From contig NZ_JAGT01000001.1 of assembly GCF_000526795.1 (NCBI RefSeq), positions 2,144,001 through 2,208,000 on the forward strand: a stretch of 64,000 bases of DNA, in the 5' to 3' direction. Each line of letters starts with the position of its first letter. The first letter of the stretch is position 1. The notes under the pieces were generated by a model. That model saw only the letters and a program-made list of their open reading frames with translations, made no database searches and was not told where the DNA came from. The position numbers were made by a program, and so were the translations under genes. This DNA comes from Ruminococcus flavefaciens AE3010. Its GTDB lineage: Bacteria > Bacillota > Clostridia > Oscillospirales > Ruminococcaceae. Positions 42,058 through 51,417 of this stretch are shown one piece after another.

Positions 42058-42123
42058 ACTAATTGCGCCTGTCAAGAGGATGGCGCTGCCTCCCTTCGAG
42101 ATTTAAAAATTCAAAGTGCAAGG

Positions 42124-43296
42124 TCAGCTTTCATAGTCTATACGGTCTATTTTATTATAGCCCTTCAGGAAAATATGCTCCTGATTTCGTACAAAGCCTG
42201 TGTAGGAATCGCTTACCTCAGCAATGGAACGGAGCCCGCCGTTAAAGTCAAAGGCTTTGATATTGCCCTGACACATTACATAGGCAAGGTCCTCATATAT
42301 GGCAACGTCTACCGACGGCTCGCTGAGCTCAACGATGAGAGGCTCAGAATCGCAGCCTGTGAATATTGCCATAATATATTTTCTTCTGTCGTCGTTATTT
42401 ACGATGACAGCCGAGTTGCCGTTCTCGCTGGCACCTGCAACAAGCTCGCCGTCGTATGAGTAATACGAGCTTATCTGACCGCTGCTGTCAACGTATCCGC
42501 AGGCGTCTGTACCGAGCACGAAAGCTCCGTTTCCGAAACCGCACACCTCAAGTCCGAGAGTATTGAGTCCGGGAGACGTCCATTTCTCACCTTTTTCACT
42601 GAGGTTTATTTCCTGAACATTTGTAACGAGCTGACCGTTTTCAGCTGAGATATAGCTCAGCACGCAACCCTTGCTTCCGTTGATGAAGCTCACGTCGCTG
42701 ACCTTTTCGATACACTGTCTTTTGTATATGCCATTTCCCCTTTTATCATATACCTCCAGCTCACAGCTGTAGTTTTCGGATGTAGTGACTACCGCTGTAA
42801 AGCCTTCCTCGCTGATCCTCGCAAAAAGGATCTGCTTATCGGCGAAATTCTTCTCATAGAGGATCTGTTCCTCATTCTCTACGCTGAATTCATTTCCGCC
42901 GTTTTCGTAGAGCAGAGCTTTTCCGCCTGCTGCACGAAGTACCGTATTGGTGTATGTATGCTGACGGCGCTTCAGAAGATTTCCGTCAGTATCATAAAAG
43001 TAAGTGTAAGTATCGCTGAGCACGATCATCTTCTTGCCTGATGAGACAAGCTGGTAATCGGCACCGCCGCTGACCTCAATGGGAAAATTTCCCTCAGCCA
43101 GCTGACCTGTGTTTACGATAGTCCTGTACTGTTCACCTATTCCCCTTAACTTATTATACCACTTATCGCGGGTAAAATAAAGACCCGTTCCAAGAGCTGC
43201 TACCAGCAGTATTGTCAATAAACGTCTAAGCCTTTTCCGCCGCCTCTTTCGATTTTTCTGATCGACGATGTCGTCGGCGTCGTACATTTTAGGCAC
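42124..43296 (-). CDS. DUF5711 beta-propeller-like membrane-anchored protein
   Basis: A 390-aa protein with a basic N-terminus (KNRKRRRKRLRR), one membrane helix near 26-42, and an extracytoplasmic domain of repeated short strands (VLSDTYTYFYDTDGNLLKRR, LYENGGNEFSVENE) as in DUF5711 or PQQ-like propellers. It lies between truA and the CvpA-like gene on the same strand. GGAGGTGCC precedes the ATG. No catalytic motif is seen. Function unknown. Confidence 0.75.
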   Translation of the reverse strand: MPKMYDADDIVDQKNRKRRRKRLRRLLTILLVAALGTGLYFTRDKWYNKLRGIGEQYRTIVNTGQLAEGNFPIEVSGGADYQLVSSGKKMIVLSDTYTYFYDTDGNLLKRRQHTYTNTVLRAAGGKALLYENGGNEFSVENEEQILYEKNFADKQILFARISEEGFTAVVTTSENYSCELEVYDKRGNGIYKRQCIEKVSDVSFINGSKGCVLSYISAENGQLVTNVQEINLSEKGEKWTSPGLNTLGLEVCGFGNGAFVLGTDACGYVDSSGQISSYYSYDGELVAGASENGNSAVIVNNDDRRKYIMAIFTGCDSEPLIVELSEPSVDVAIYEDLAYVMCQGNIKAFDFNGGLRSIAEVSDSYTGFVRNQEHIFLKGYNKIDRIDYES

Positions 43297-43326
43297 GCTG
43301 GCACCTCCTTATCCTTGTTCCGTATT

Positions 43327-44088
43327 TTATATATCTTTCAGCAGCTCCTCCTCACTGTAGAACACACGGTTCAGGTACAGTCCGTGAGCCATTGCCGTTC
43401 TTCCTGCCTGAAGGCGGTCTTTTGCTGCAAGGATAGCAGGTATATCATCGGGAGCTATGCGCTTTTCGCTGACGTCCAGAAGAGTCCCCGCCATTATCCT
43501 AATCATATTATACAAAAAACCGTTGCCTTTTACAAGCATTATCACAGAATCTCCACTATTTTCTATTCTGAAAGAATAAATCGTTCTTACAGTAGTGGAA
43601 ACATTTGTGCAGTCGGCACAAAACGATGAAAAATCATGGGTCCCAACGAAATACCGGGAAGCCCGTCTTGCAGCCTCAATATCGAATTTTCTCCTGTAAT
43701 GCAGCATAAGATCTGCCGCAAAGGGATTCTTCGACTCGCTGCAGTGTATTTTATAGACATACTCCTTTCCCTTACAGTCGAAACGTGCATGGAAATCAAG
43801 AGGTGCGTCCTCACAGCTGAGTATAGATATATCATCGGGAAGCTCGCCGTTTACGCCCCTGCAAAAGCCGAGGCAGTTTATTTTGCTTTCGGTCTTTACA
43901 TTAAAGCAGAACATATTGGCGTGGACTCCCGTATCCGTCCGTGAGCAGCCTGTAATGGTCACAGGCTCGTTTAGCACCTTTGAGACCTTGCTTTCAAGCA
44001 TCTCCTGCACGGTCATGGCATTGCTCTGCCGCTGAAAACCGTGGTACTTAGTGCCTCTGTAGGCTATCATCACTTTCAGATTGCGCAT
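43327..44088 (-). CDS. truA: tRNA pseudouridine synthase A
   Basis: A 253-aa enzyme of normal TruA length that converts U38-40 in the tRNA anticodon arm to pseudouridine. The catalytic Asp is in GCSRTDTGVHA; YRGTKYHGFQRQ and the C-terminal RIMAGTLLDV match. The ATG at 44088 has AAGGAGG upstream; the start at 44124 would lack an RBS. It overlaps the 3' end of the YfhO gene by 41 nt. In many Firmicutes truA follows ecfT directly; here the YfhO gene lies between. Confidence 0.95.
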   Translation of the reverse strand: MRNLKVMIAYRGTKYHGFQRQSNAMTVQEMLESKVSKVLNEPVTITGCSRTDTGVHANMFCFNVKTESKINCLGFCRGVNGELPDDISILSCEDAPLDFHARFDCKGKEYVYKIHCSESKNPFAADLMLHYRRKFDIEAARRASRYFVGTHDFSSFCADCTNVSTTVRTIYSFRIENSGDSVIMLVKGNGFLYNMIRIMAGTLLDVSEKRIAPDDIPAILAAKDRLQAGRTAMAHGLYLNRVFYSEEELLKDI

Positions 44089-46954
44089 TATCCGCCTCCT
44101 TTTCAGCAGATTTGATGCCGTCATACAGCACTACCTCGGAATCCTCCACCCGTCCGATATGGTCCTCGGGTCTCGGGACTCCAAGCTGGTCATATATGGC
44201 AGCTCCCTGTCTGTAGGGATTTTCCTCCTGCTGTGCTGCTGCCTGAGCCGCCGCAGCTTCCGCTGCCAGCGCCTGACGGCGTATCCTGCGTCTGCGTTCA
44301 AAAATGACACATAGCACGAACAGCACAAGGCTTGCAAAGGATATAGCAACACCCAAAGGGAAGCCCTCGGGAGTATACTTCAATTCGATATTGTGCCTGC
44401 CTGCGGACACTCTTACGCCCGTCATAGCCTGCAAAAGCTTGAAGGTCTCTGCCTTCTCGCCGTCGATATATACGCTCCATCCCTTTTCATGGGGTATGGA
44501 CAGGAACATTATCCCGTCCTTTTTGGCGTCAACAGAACCGATTATATCGGTATCCTTAAAGCTCCTTATCTGCAGCTGCTCATCAGCAAGAGCACAGTAA
44601 GCTTTTTCAAAGGTATCCTTGTTCAGAGCGTATACCATTATCTTGAAGTTGCCCGACTTATGCTTCTCGTTTGAAGTAAGCCTGACCGTAGAGCTCTCTC
44701 CTGCCTGACCGTTTCCCATGGGGAAAACTATGGGGTAGCTCTCAATGAGCTTGCCCGAATCTATAGGCACGTCGCCGCACTTTATCTCAAGAGAGTCGCA
44801 GGTGCCGCCTGTGCCGTTTGCATAGCCGTAGAGGTAGCCGCCGTCGATACAGTCATAGGTGTATGTGACGCTGCCTGTAGGCTGGTCGGAATCGTTCTGG
44901 AAGGTATAATTTCCATAGCCGTTTTTGGTTATCTCAAGTCCATCGTACTCAACAAGTGCAACGGGCTGAGGCACGAACAGCTTATCCTCAACGCCCGAAG
45001 CCCGTCGGATAAGTTCATTCTGATACTCAAAGGGATTGGCACCGCCGTTATCCTCCATTCTGAGGATATTCTCGTCCACCATATATCCCAGCCCCAGCGG
45101 ATAGCGGTTCTCATAGAGATTTGAGCCGTCGGAGGTCTGGATATTCTCCATTACCCACTCCTCTGAGTTGAGCATGCCGTCCTTTTTGATGAGGTATTTT
45201 ATTCCCAGAAGTGAATTCACAACGGGAGTAGATGTTCTGTAGTAGTACCTGTTTCCTGCTTCTGAGGCATAAAGTCCCAGACGCTTGCACATAGTGGTAA
45301 CGGAAACATTTGCAGCCGATGAGAACTGGGACAGACCGTAGTATCCGTAAAGGGCACTGTCGTTGAGCGTGTAGGTCTGGCTCACCTCGGTGCGGTAGAA
45401 CAGGGTCTTGTCGGTCTTTCTCGTACAGTCAAGAAGCTCCTCTATCTCTTCATAGCAGGTGGGGTAATCGCTGTAGCCTGTGGTATCGACAGTCTTGACG
45501 CCCATTTGCGCATTGGCTATGAACTCGCTGAACACTGCTGCCGAAAGGGCAAGGGTCATGAGCGCATTGCGCATTTTCTGTGTCTTGAACGGGAATATCT
45601 TCGCCGCGATGAATATGAGCCAGAATGCTCCCGTGATAATTATGGAGCTTTTCAGCGCGCCCTCGAACTCGAATTTCTTCCCTGCCGCGTAGTAATTCAG
45701 CACGAATACCGTCACGGGAGCTATGACCATCAGCACAAGCTGATATATCTTTATTCCCCTTGACAGGATAATATCGAAAGCCCTGAAGCCTGCTGCTGCC
45801 AGTACAAAGCTGAATATAAAGGCGAATCTGTAGGGTATCTGGTTCGTGAAGTGGAAGCCGTGCCAGATAAAGTTCAGGATATTCATATTACAGCTAACGG
45901 CTATGAGCGCCAGCATGAGCAGCGACGCTATCTTTTCCCTTATCTTTATGCCGAATGAGAACAGGAATACTCCGAAGAGGAGCACCGCTAACATTCCGCA
46001 GGCAAAGTTTGGAAGTCCGTCCACCTTTGTGGGAGCGTCATAGGAGAGCAGATGTGCGAATATCTTTCTCCAGTCCTCGTAAAAGGATATTTCATGGGGC
46101 ATGGTGTTGTTGACACTGTAGGTAAGCTTTAGTCCGAAATATGCAGGCAGCAGCATGAAGCCGCCGAGACCTACTCCTATAACCGATGAGCGTACCATCA
46201 GGAAAAGCTTCCTGAACCAGTCCTTTATGCCCCTGCACTCTATTATGCTCGCCGCAGCAAACATAAATACAGAGAAAATACAGGTGAAATAACCTATATA
46301 GTAATTAGCCACCAGCGAAAGCATGAGGGCTAAGGTGTAGAGCTTCCACTTTCCCTCGCGGCACAGTGCCACTATGCCCAGCATTACCAGCGGGAACAGC
46401 GCTACCGTGTCGAACCACATGACGTTCCAGTAATAGCCCAGAGTATAGCTGCAAAGGGCGTACATCACCGAGAACATGCATATGGAAAAATCCCTGCGCT
46501 TGTAGGTGTATCTCAGGAATGTGCTGAAAAAAGCTCCTGCAAAGCCTATCTTTGCGGAAAGTATAAACGTCAGTGCGTCGCGTACATGGTCGTCGTCAAA
46601 GAATACCGACAGCCAGTTCAGCGGACTTGCTGCGTAATAGGATATAAGGGAAAGAAAATTGGTACCCAGTCCGTTTTCCCATGAATACAGGAACGAACCG
46701 CCGTTTACCAGCTTTTCGCGCACTACACGGAAAAAGGGATAATACTGATGCCAAAGGTCTACAACAAGTATCTGTCTGTCCCCGAAAGGGTGTACGCCGT
46801 AGCTGCCCAGAGCATACCAGAATATACAGAATGGTATCAGGAAAGACAAAAAGAAATATAGCAGACCCTTGTCATATAATATCCCGTAGAATTTTCCTTT
46901 CTTGAACCGCTCCCATCGCAATCGGGCTGCGGCTCGCTTTTCTTCTTTGTTCAT
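44048..46954 (-). CDS. YfhO-family membrane protein
   Basis: A 968-aa protein with about 12-13 membrane helices in the first 470 residues (HPFGDRQILVVDLWHQYYPF, FLYSWENGLGTNF), a large extracytoplasmic region of about 380 residues, one C-terminal helix (VAISFASLVLFVLCVIFERR) and a charged cytoplasmic tail. This is the YfhO layout. Bacillus YfhO is linked to glycosylation of lipoteichoic acid. It shares a GT-C-like fold, so glycosyl transfer from a polyprenyl donor is likely. It sits between ecfT and truA. Confidence 0.88.
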   Translation of the reverse strand: MNKEEKRAAARLRWERFKKGKFYGILYDKGLLYFFLSFLIPFCIFWYALGSYGVHPFGDRQILVVDLWHQYYPFFRVVREKLVNGGSFLYSWENGLGTNFLSLISYYAASPLNWLSVFFDDDHVRDALTFILSAKIGFAGAFFSTFLRYTYKRRDFSICMFSVMYALCSYTLGYYWNVMWFDTVALFPLVMLGIVALCREGKWKLYTLALMLSLVANYYIGYFTCIFSVFMFAAASIIECRGIKDWFRKLFLMVRSSVIGVGLGGFMLLPAYFGLKLTYSVNNTMPHEISFYEDWRKIFAHLLSYDAPTKVDGLPNFACGMLAVLLFGVFLFSFGIKIREKIASLLMLALIAVSCNMNILNFIWHGFHFTNQIPYRFAFIFSFVLAAAGFRAFDIILSRGIKIYQLVLMVIAPVTVFVLNYYAAGKKFEFEGALKSSIIITGAFWLIFIAAKIFPFKTQKMRNALMTLALSAAVFSEFIANAQMGVKTVDTTGYSDYPTCYEEIEELLDCTRKTDKTLFYRTEVSQTYTLNDSALYGYYGLSQFSSAANVSVTTMCKRLGLYASEAGNRYYYRTSTPVVNSLLGIKYLIKKDGMLNSEEWVMENIQTSDGSNLYENRYPLGLGYMVDENILRMEDNGGANPFEYQNELIRRASGVEDKLFVPQPVALVEYDGLEITKNGYGNYTFQNDSDQPTGSVTYTYDCIDGGYLYGYANGTGGTCDSLEIKCGDVPIDSGKLIESYPIVFPMGNGQAGESSTVRLTSNEKHKSGNFKIMVYALNKDTFEKAYCALADEQLQIRSFKDTDIIGSVDAKKDGIMFLSIPHEKGWSVYIDGEKAETFKLLQAMTGVRVSAGRHNIELKYTPEGFPLGVAISFASLVLFVLCVIFERRRRIRRQALAAEAAAAQAAAQQEENPYRQGAAIYDQLGVPRPEDHIGRVEDSEVVLYDGIKSAEKEADNAQSESDDSLQRH

Positions 46955-46977
46955 CTCTATCCTCTTTCAGCTCCGCG

Positions 46978-47781
46978 TCAAAATACCTTGCCGAGCACTA
47001 TCACTCCCGCAAGGAACAGGATAGTTACGGCAAGTGCGATATAGTCTCTCGGAGCAGATCTAAGCTGTCTCAGTCTTGTTCTTCCCTCTCCGCCGTGATA
47101 ACAGCGGCACTCCATTGCTGTTGCCAGCTCGTCCGCACGTCTGAATGCGGATATGAACAGGGGCACAAGTATGGAGATGAGGTTCTTTGCTCTCGTTGTG
47201 AAGCTTCCTGTGTCTATTTCAGCTCCTCGGGCTTTCTGAGCGGACATTATCTTGTCCGTTTCCTCGATGAGGGTGGGTATGAATCTGAGCGCGATGGACA
47301 TCATCATAGCCAGCTCATGTACGGGGAATTTTATCTTTCTCAGCGGCGAGAGCAGCCGCTCGATAGCGTCAGTAAGCGTTATAGGGGACGTTGTATAGGT
47401 CAGCAGGGAGCTTCCCATAATAAGGAGAACTATCCTTATGACCATGAATACGCTGGTATTCAGTCCGCTGTCGGTTATTTTAAGGAATTTCCACTGCCAC
47501 AGCACCTCTCCCGTACTCATGAGCAGCAGATTCAGCACCGCTGTTATTACAAGGAACGGAAGCAGGGGCTTTACGCTCTTCCAGAACATCTTCAAGGGTA
47601 TACGTGAAAGGAGCATGGCTCCGAAGGTATACACGGCTCCTGCTATAAGGCAGAGGTAATTGCCGCCTGAAAAGAGCATGATGATGTAGAGCAGGGTTAT
47701 AACTATCTTGAATCTGGGGTCAAGCCTGTGGATAATGCTCTCCCCGGGGAAGTACTGTCCGATCGTGATATCTCTCAGCAT
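46978..47781 (-). CDS. ecfT: ECF transporter transmembrane component EcfT
   Basis: A 267-aa membrane protein coupling the ATPases to vitamin-binding S components. The start DITIGQYFPGESIIHRLDPR and the coupling helices (QKARGAEID and FRRADELATAMECRCY, carrying the Ala-Arg-Gly type motifs) are diagnostic. Its start codon abuts the stop of ecfA2. No S component is encoded nearby, which fits a shared group II module serving several S proteins. Confidence 0.93.
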   Translation of the reverse strand: MLRDITIGQYFPGESIIHRLDPRFKIVITLLYIIMLFSGGNYLCLIAGAVYTFGAMLLSRIPLKMFWKSVKPLLPFLVITAVLNLLLMSTGEVLWQWKFLKITDSGLNTSVFMVIRIVLLIMGSSLLTYTTSPITLTDAIERLLSPLRKIKFPVHELAMMMSIALRFIPTLIEETDKIMSAQKARGAEIDTGSFTTRAKNLISILVPLFISAFRRADELATAMECRCYHGGEGRTRLRQLRSAPRDYIALAVTILFLAGVIVLGKVF

Positions 47782-48645
47782 TCAGCGTACCTCCCTTTCC
47801 TTCAGATGTTTCAGAAGCAGGTCGCGGGCATAGCCCACGGTGTAGACCTCTTTGCCGAAGTCCAGACCTCTGCGTCTGAGCTCTCCGAAGACCTTGGTTA
47901 TCTGTGGTACGTCGAGACCGATATCTGATATCTCGTCGGCTCTTGCGAACACATTCACCGTTTCGTCGTAGCAGAAGAGCTTTGCCTTGCTCATGACAAG
48001 TATCTTGTCCGCAAAGGTTGCGATGTCCTCCATGCTGTGGGAAACGATGAGTATGGTATTTTTAGTGCGCTCATGATAGCGCTTGATGTGGTCGAGTATC
48101 TTATCTCTGCCCGCAGGGTCAAGACCTGCGGTAGGCTCGTCGAGAATGAGCACTCTCGGCTCCATAGCCATTACACCTGCGATAGCCACACGGCGCTTCT
48201 GACCGCCCGAAAGCTCAAAGGGTGAACGCTCCAGAAGCTCCTCTTTAAGCCCGATATCATGGGATGTCTCATATACGCGGCGCTTTATCTCCGCCTCGTC
48301 AAGTCCCATATTCTTAGGGCCGAAGGCAATGTCCTTGTAGACGGTCTCCTCGAATATCTGATACTCGGGATACTGGAAAACAAGTCCCACCTTGAAGCGG
48401 ACGTCACGTATCTTGTCCTTGTCAGCCCATATGTCCCTGCCGTCAAGGAGCACCTTGCCCGAGGTGGGCTTGAGAAGTCCGTTGAAATGCTGTATGAGCG
48501 TGGATTTTCCCGAGCCTGTGTGACCCATTACGCCTACCATTTCGCCCTCTTCTATTTTAAGGCTCACATGGTCTACAGCGGTCTTTTCAAAGGGGGTTCC
48601 CACGCTGTAGGTGTATGTAAGCTCCTGTGTTTCAAGGATCGCCAA
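47782..48645 (-). CDS. ecfA2: ECF transporter ATPase EcfA2
   Basis: A 287-aa ATPase. Walker A GHTGSGKSTLIQHFN, Q-loop FQYPEYQIFE, signature LSGGQKRRVAIAG and Walker B LILDEPTAGLDP are all intact. It pairs with EcfA1 to power uptake of vitamins through EcfT. It lies 26 nt after ecfA1. Confidence 0.95.
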   Translation of the reverse strand: MAILETQELTYTYSVGTPFEKTAVDHVSLKIEEGEMVGVMGHTGSGKSTLIQHFNGLLKPTSGKVLLDGRDIWADKDKIRDVRFKVGLVFQYPEYQIFEETVYKDIAFGPKNMGLDEAEIKRRVYETSHDIGLKEELLERSPFELSGGQKRRVAIAGVMAMEPRVLILDEPTAGLDPAGRDKILDHIKRYHERTKNTILIVSHSMEDIATFADKILVMSKAKLFCYDETVNVFARADEISDIGLDVPQITKVFGELRRRGLDFGKEVYTVGYARDLLLKHLKEREVR

Positions 48646-48671
48646 TTCTATTCTCCTTTTCTTTGCTGTCC

Positions 48672-49523
48672 TCAGTTAGCGAACAGCTTCTCTATTGCCG
48701 CAACGCAGTCCTTTTCCGAGATTATCTCTGGAGATATGTCGCAGCCTGCCTTGCGGAGCTCCCATACCAGCTCTGTGACCTGTGGCACGTCAAGACCGAT
48801 AGACTTCAGCTTCTCCACCTGTGAGAATACCTTCTCGGGGACGTTGTCGAGAACTACCTGTCCCTTGTCCATGACCACAACTCGGTCGCAGTCCGCAGCC
48901 TCGTCCATATAATGGGTTATGAGGACAATGGTTATGCCCTGCTCACGGTTCATGCGGTGTATGGTGGCAAGGACTTCCTTTCGTCCCTGCGGGTCAAGCA
49001 TGGCAGTGGGCTCGTCAAGGATTATGCACTTTGGCTGCATGGCGATTATGCCTGCAATAGCCACACGCTGCTTCTGACCGCCTGAGAGCTGACTTGGGGA
49101 GTGGAGCCTGTACTCGTACATTCCCACGGCTTTAAGGCTGTCGTCCACTCGCCTGCGCATCTCCTCATAGGGGACGCCTAAGTTTTCAAGGGCGAATGCC
49201 ACGTCCTCCTCAACTATGGAGGAAACTATCTGGTTGTCGGGATTCTGGAAAACCATTCCCGCCCTCTGACGGAGCTCGAACAGCTTGTCCTCGTCCTTTG
49301 TGTTAATGCCGTCCACTCTGACCGTTCCCTCGGTGGGGAGCAGTATAGCGTTCAAATGTTTAGCAAGGGTGGACTTTCCGCAGCCGTTGTGTCCAAGCAC
49401 CGCTACGAACTCCCCCTGCTTTATGTCAAGGTCTATGCCCTTGAGTACCTCGACGGACTTCTTTTCCTCGTCGTCGGACTCATAAGAGAAGTGCAGACCT
49501 TTTATTTCGATTATATTATCCAT
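48672..49523 (-). CDS. ecfA1: ECF transporter ATPase EcfA1
   Basis: A 283-aa ATPase. Walker [17 protein letters not shown]-loop [10 protein letters not shown], signature [13 protein letters not shown] and Walker [13 protein letters not shown] are intact. First of the ecfA1-ecfA2-ecfT set. Only 2 nt separate its start from the stop of the upstream lipoprotein gene, so that gene heads the operon. Confidence 0.95.
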   Translation of the reverse strand: MDNIIEIKGLHFSYESDDEEKKSVEVLKGIDLDIKQGEFVAVLGHNGCGKSTLAKHLNAILLPTEGTVRVDGINTKDEDKLFELRQRAGMVFQNPDNQIVSSIVEEDVAFALENLGVPYEEMRRRVDDSLKAVGMYEYRLHSPSQLSGGQKQRVAIAGIIAMQPKCIILDEPTAMLDPQGRKEVLATIHRMNREQGITIVLITHYMDEAADCDRVVVMDKGQVVLDNVPEKVFSQVEKLKSIGLDVPQVTELVWELRKAGCDISPEIISEKDCVAAIEKLFAN

Positions 49524-49525
49524 AT

Positions 49526-50362
49526 TTATCCCTGTTCTTCAACAAAAGTTAAGGTGGAGCATATCATCAGTGCTTCTTCCTGTGATCTGGCGTTGACAAT
49601 GAGCGTATACTCAGTATTGCTGTCGGCAAAAGCGCCCACCCAGTACCTCGAGTTGTCCGCATTGGTGGTCTTTCCCAGCATATTCTCTGCGAAATAGGCA
49701 TGTGCATAAATATCATGTCCGTCGGATCCCTTATAATAGACCTCGGGAAATGCGTAAAAGCACATTCCCTTTGCCAGTGCAGCGACATTAAATGCCTCTG
49801 CATTCTCATCAGTGCGGTCGGCACTTGTGAACGAGAGCACCGCTTTATAGAATGAAGTGCGTGTGCCGTCGTAATCAAGTCCCAGCTCCTTAAATGCCTT
49901 GGTATAGTTTTCCTCACTTATTTCGGGGAAGTAGTTGTCTACTTCGTCCCCGTCCTCTTCATGCTCGCTCCAGTCGTTGCCCTCCATTGTAATGACAGAT
50001 ACCGATTTATCCTCATTCATGAACTTTCCTAATATGAGCGTGCCCGTAGATGATGACTTATCCTCAACATCGGCAGGAACAAGCATCTTTACCCGCCCGT
50101 CCGAGATCTCATGCCAGTCATCGGGAACAGTATATTCGGGGAGCGGCTTGGCGGTAAGGTCTACGCGCTCCATCGCCTGTTCTTTCATTTTGGCTATCTC
50201 CTGCTCAAGCTCCTCGGCGGTTGTAGTGCTTTGAAGTATGTCCGCGATGCTGTTTGTAGTCTCCGCAGCAGTCTCCGGAGCCGAGCTGTCGGCTTTCTTT
50301 CCGCATGATACTGCGGTAAACGTCATTGCCGCAGCAATAAGTGCTGTCAGTGTTTTTTTCAT
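49526..50362 (-). CDS. Lipoprotein of unknown function, first gene of the ECF operon
   Basis: A 278-aa lipoprotein with lipobox FTAVSCG (Cys about residue 20), a Glu/Thr-rich helix to about 70, and a soluble domain ([40 protein letters not shown]). The domain pattern resembles small substrate- or stress-related lipoproteins, but I recognise no family. The 2-nt spacing to ecfA1 implies tight co-translation. A link to vitamin uptake is only by position. Confidence 0.75.
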   Translation of the reverse strand: MKKTLTALIAAAMTFTAVSCGKKADSSAPETAAETTNSIADILQSTTTAEELEQEIAKMKEQAMERVDLTAKPLPEYTVPDDWHEISDGRVKMLVPADVEDKSSSTGTLILGKFMNEDKSVSVITMEGNDWSEHEEDGDEVDNYFPEISEENYTKAFKELGLDYDGTRTSFYKAVLSFTSADRTDENAEAFNVAALAKGMCFYAFPEVYYKGSDGHDIYAHAYFAENMLGKTTNADNSRYWVGAFADSNTEYTLIVNARSQEEALMICSTLTFVEEQG

Positions 50363-50394
50363 ATTCTATCCTTATCTCATTGTTATTCACGGGC

Positions 50395-50508
50395 TGTCGA
50401 GTGACTCCCTACAGTGTAGGGAGATGTCCGAAGGACAGAGGGTACGTGCAGCAGTTCGCTGCGCCAGCCCCTACAGTTTTTCATTTCACGGGCGGCGGAA
50501 CGCCGCCC
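50395..50508. repeat. Block of palindromic repeats
   Basis: Contains GGGCTGTCGAGTGACTCCCTACA, a GTAGGGAG/CTCCCTAC inverted pair, GTCCGAAGGAC and GGGCGGCGGAACGCCGCCC (50490-50508), interleaved with three CCTACA motifs. Same family as the blocks at 32040 and 60765. Confidence 0.65.
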
Positions 50509-50519
50509 CTACAAGCTAA

Positions 50520-51389
50520 TCAGTCACGCTGCTGCCAGATGGCGGTAGAGCCGCATGGCAGTGTCATTCCCGTTGATCTTACTGGGAGCCCTATCTCGTC
50601 GAAGCTTACGCTGCCGCCGAATTTATCTGTAAGGACCGTCCCCAGTATGTACCCCATTACCGAGGGCGAAAGTCCCGTAGTATAGCTGTTTATCAGGAAG
50701 AACAGGGGCTGGTCGGAGAGAACTCCCGAGCACAGCTTCACAAGGTCATATACGCAGTTTTCAAGCTTCCATACCTCGCCTCCCGGACCTCTGCCGTAGC
50801 TGGGCGGATCCATAACTACCGCGTCATACTTCCGTCCGCGGCGTATCTCACGGGCAATGAACTTCTCACAGTCGTCCACTATCCAGCGTATGGGCTTTTC
50901 GGTAAGTCCCGAAGCCGCCGCGTTGTCTCTTGCCCACTGCACCATGCCCTTTGATGCGTCAACATGGCATACGGAAGCACCCGCAGCTGCACAGGCAAGG
51001 GTAGCTCCCCCTGTGTAGGCGAACAGGTTCAGCACGTTTATCTCGCGGCCTGCGTTTCTTATCTTATCCGCCATAAAATCCCAGTTCACAGCCTGCTCGG
51101 GGAAAAGTCCCGTGTGCTTGAAGCCTGTGGGACGGATATTAAAGGTAAGGTCGCCGTAGCTTATATTCCATGACTCGGACAGCTTTCTACGGAACTCCCA
51201 CTTGCCGCCGCCCTGATTGGAACGGTGGTAGTGACCGTCAGCTGTTTTCCACAGTGGATCGGTGCGCTCGGTCTTCCAGATTATCTGGGGATCGGGACGC
51301 ACAAGGCTGATGCCGCCCCATGTTTCCAGCTTTTCGCCGTCCGATGTATCTAATATCTTGTAGTCCTTCCAGTTATTTGCTGTTCTCAA
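50520..51389 (-). CDS. Class I SAM-dependent rRNA methyltransferase (RlmI/RlmK-like)
   Basis: A 289-aa methyltransferase. SAM motif I is VLNLFAYTGGATLACAAAGA near residues 118-137, then HVDASKGMVQWARDN. The catalytic motif is VMDPPSYGRGPGGEVWKLE. This matches the RlmI/RlmK branch that methylates 23S rRNA cytosine or guanine. It lacks the N-terminal PUA domain of E. coli RlmI, as is common for these shorter Firmicute forms. The exact target base is not predictable. It lies 28 nt downstream of glmM on the same strand. Confidence 0.85.
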   Translation of the reverse strand: MRTANNWKDYKILDTSDGEKLETWGGISLVRPDPQIIWKTERTDPLWKTADGHYHRSNQGGGKWEFRRKLSESWNISYGDLTFNIRPTGFKHTGLFPEQAVNWDFMADKIRNAGREINVLNLFAYTGGATLACAAAGASVCHVDASKGMVQWARDNAAASGLTEKPIRWIVDDCEKFIAREIRRGRKYDAVVMDPPSYGRGPGGEVWKLENCVYDLVKLCSGVLSDQPLFFLINSYTTGLSPSVMGYILGTVLTDKFGGSVSFDEIGLPVRSTGMTLPCGSTAIWQQRD

Positions 51390-51417
51390 AATAAATGCTC
51401 CTTATATTTCATCGCGC

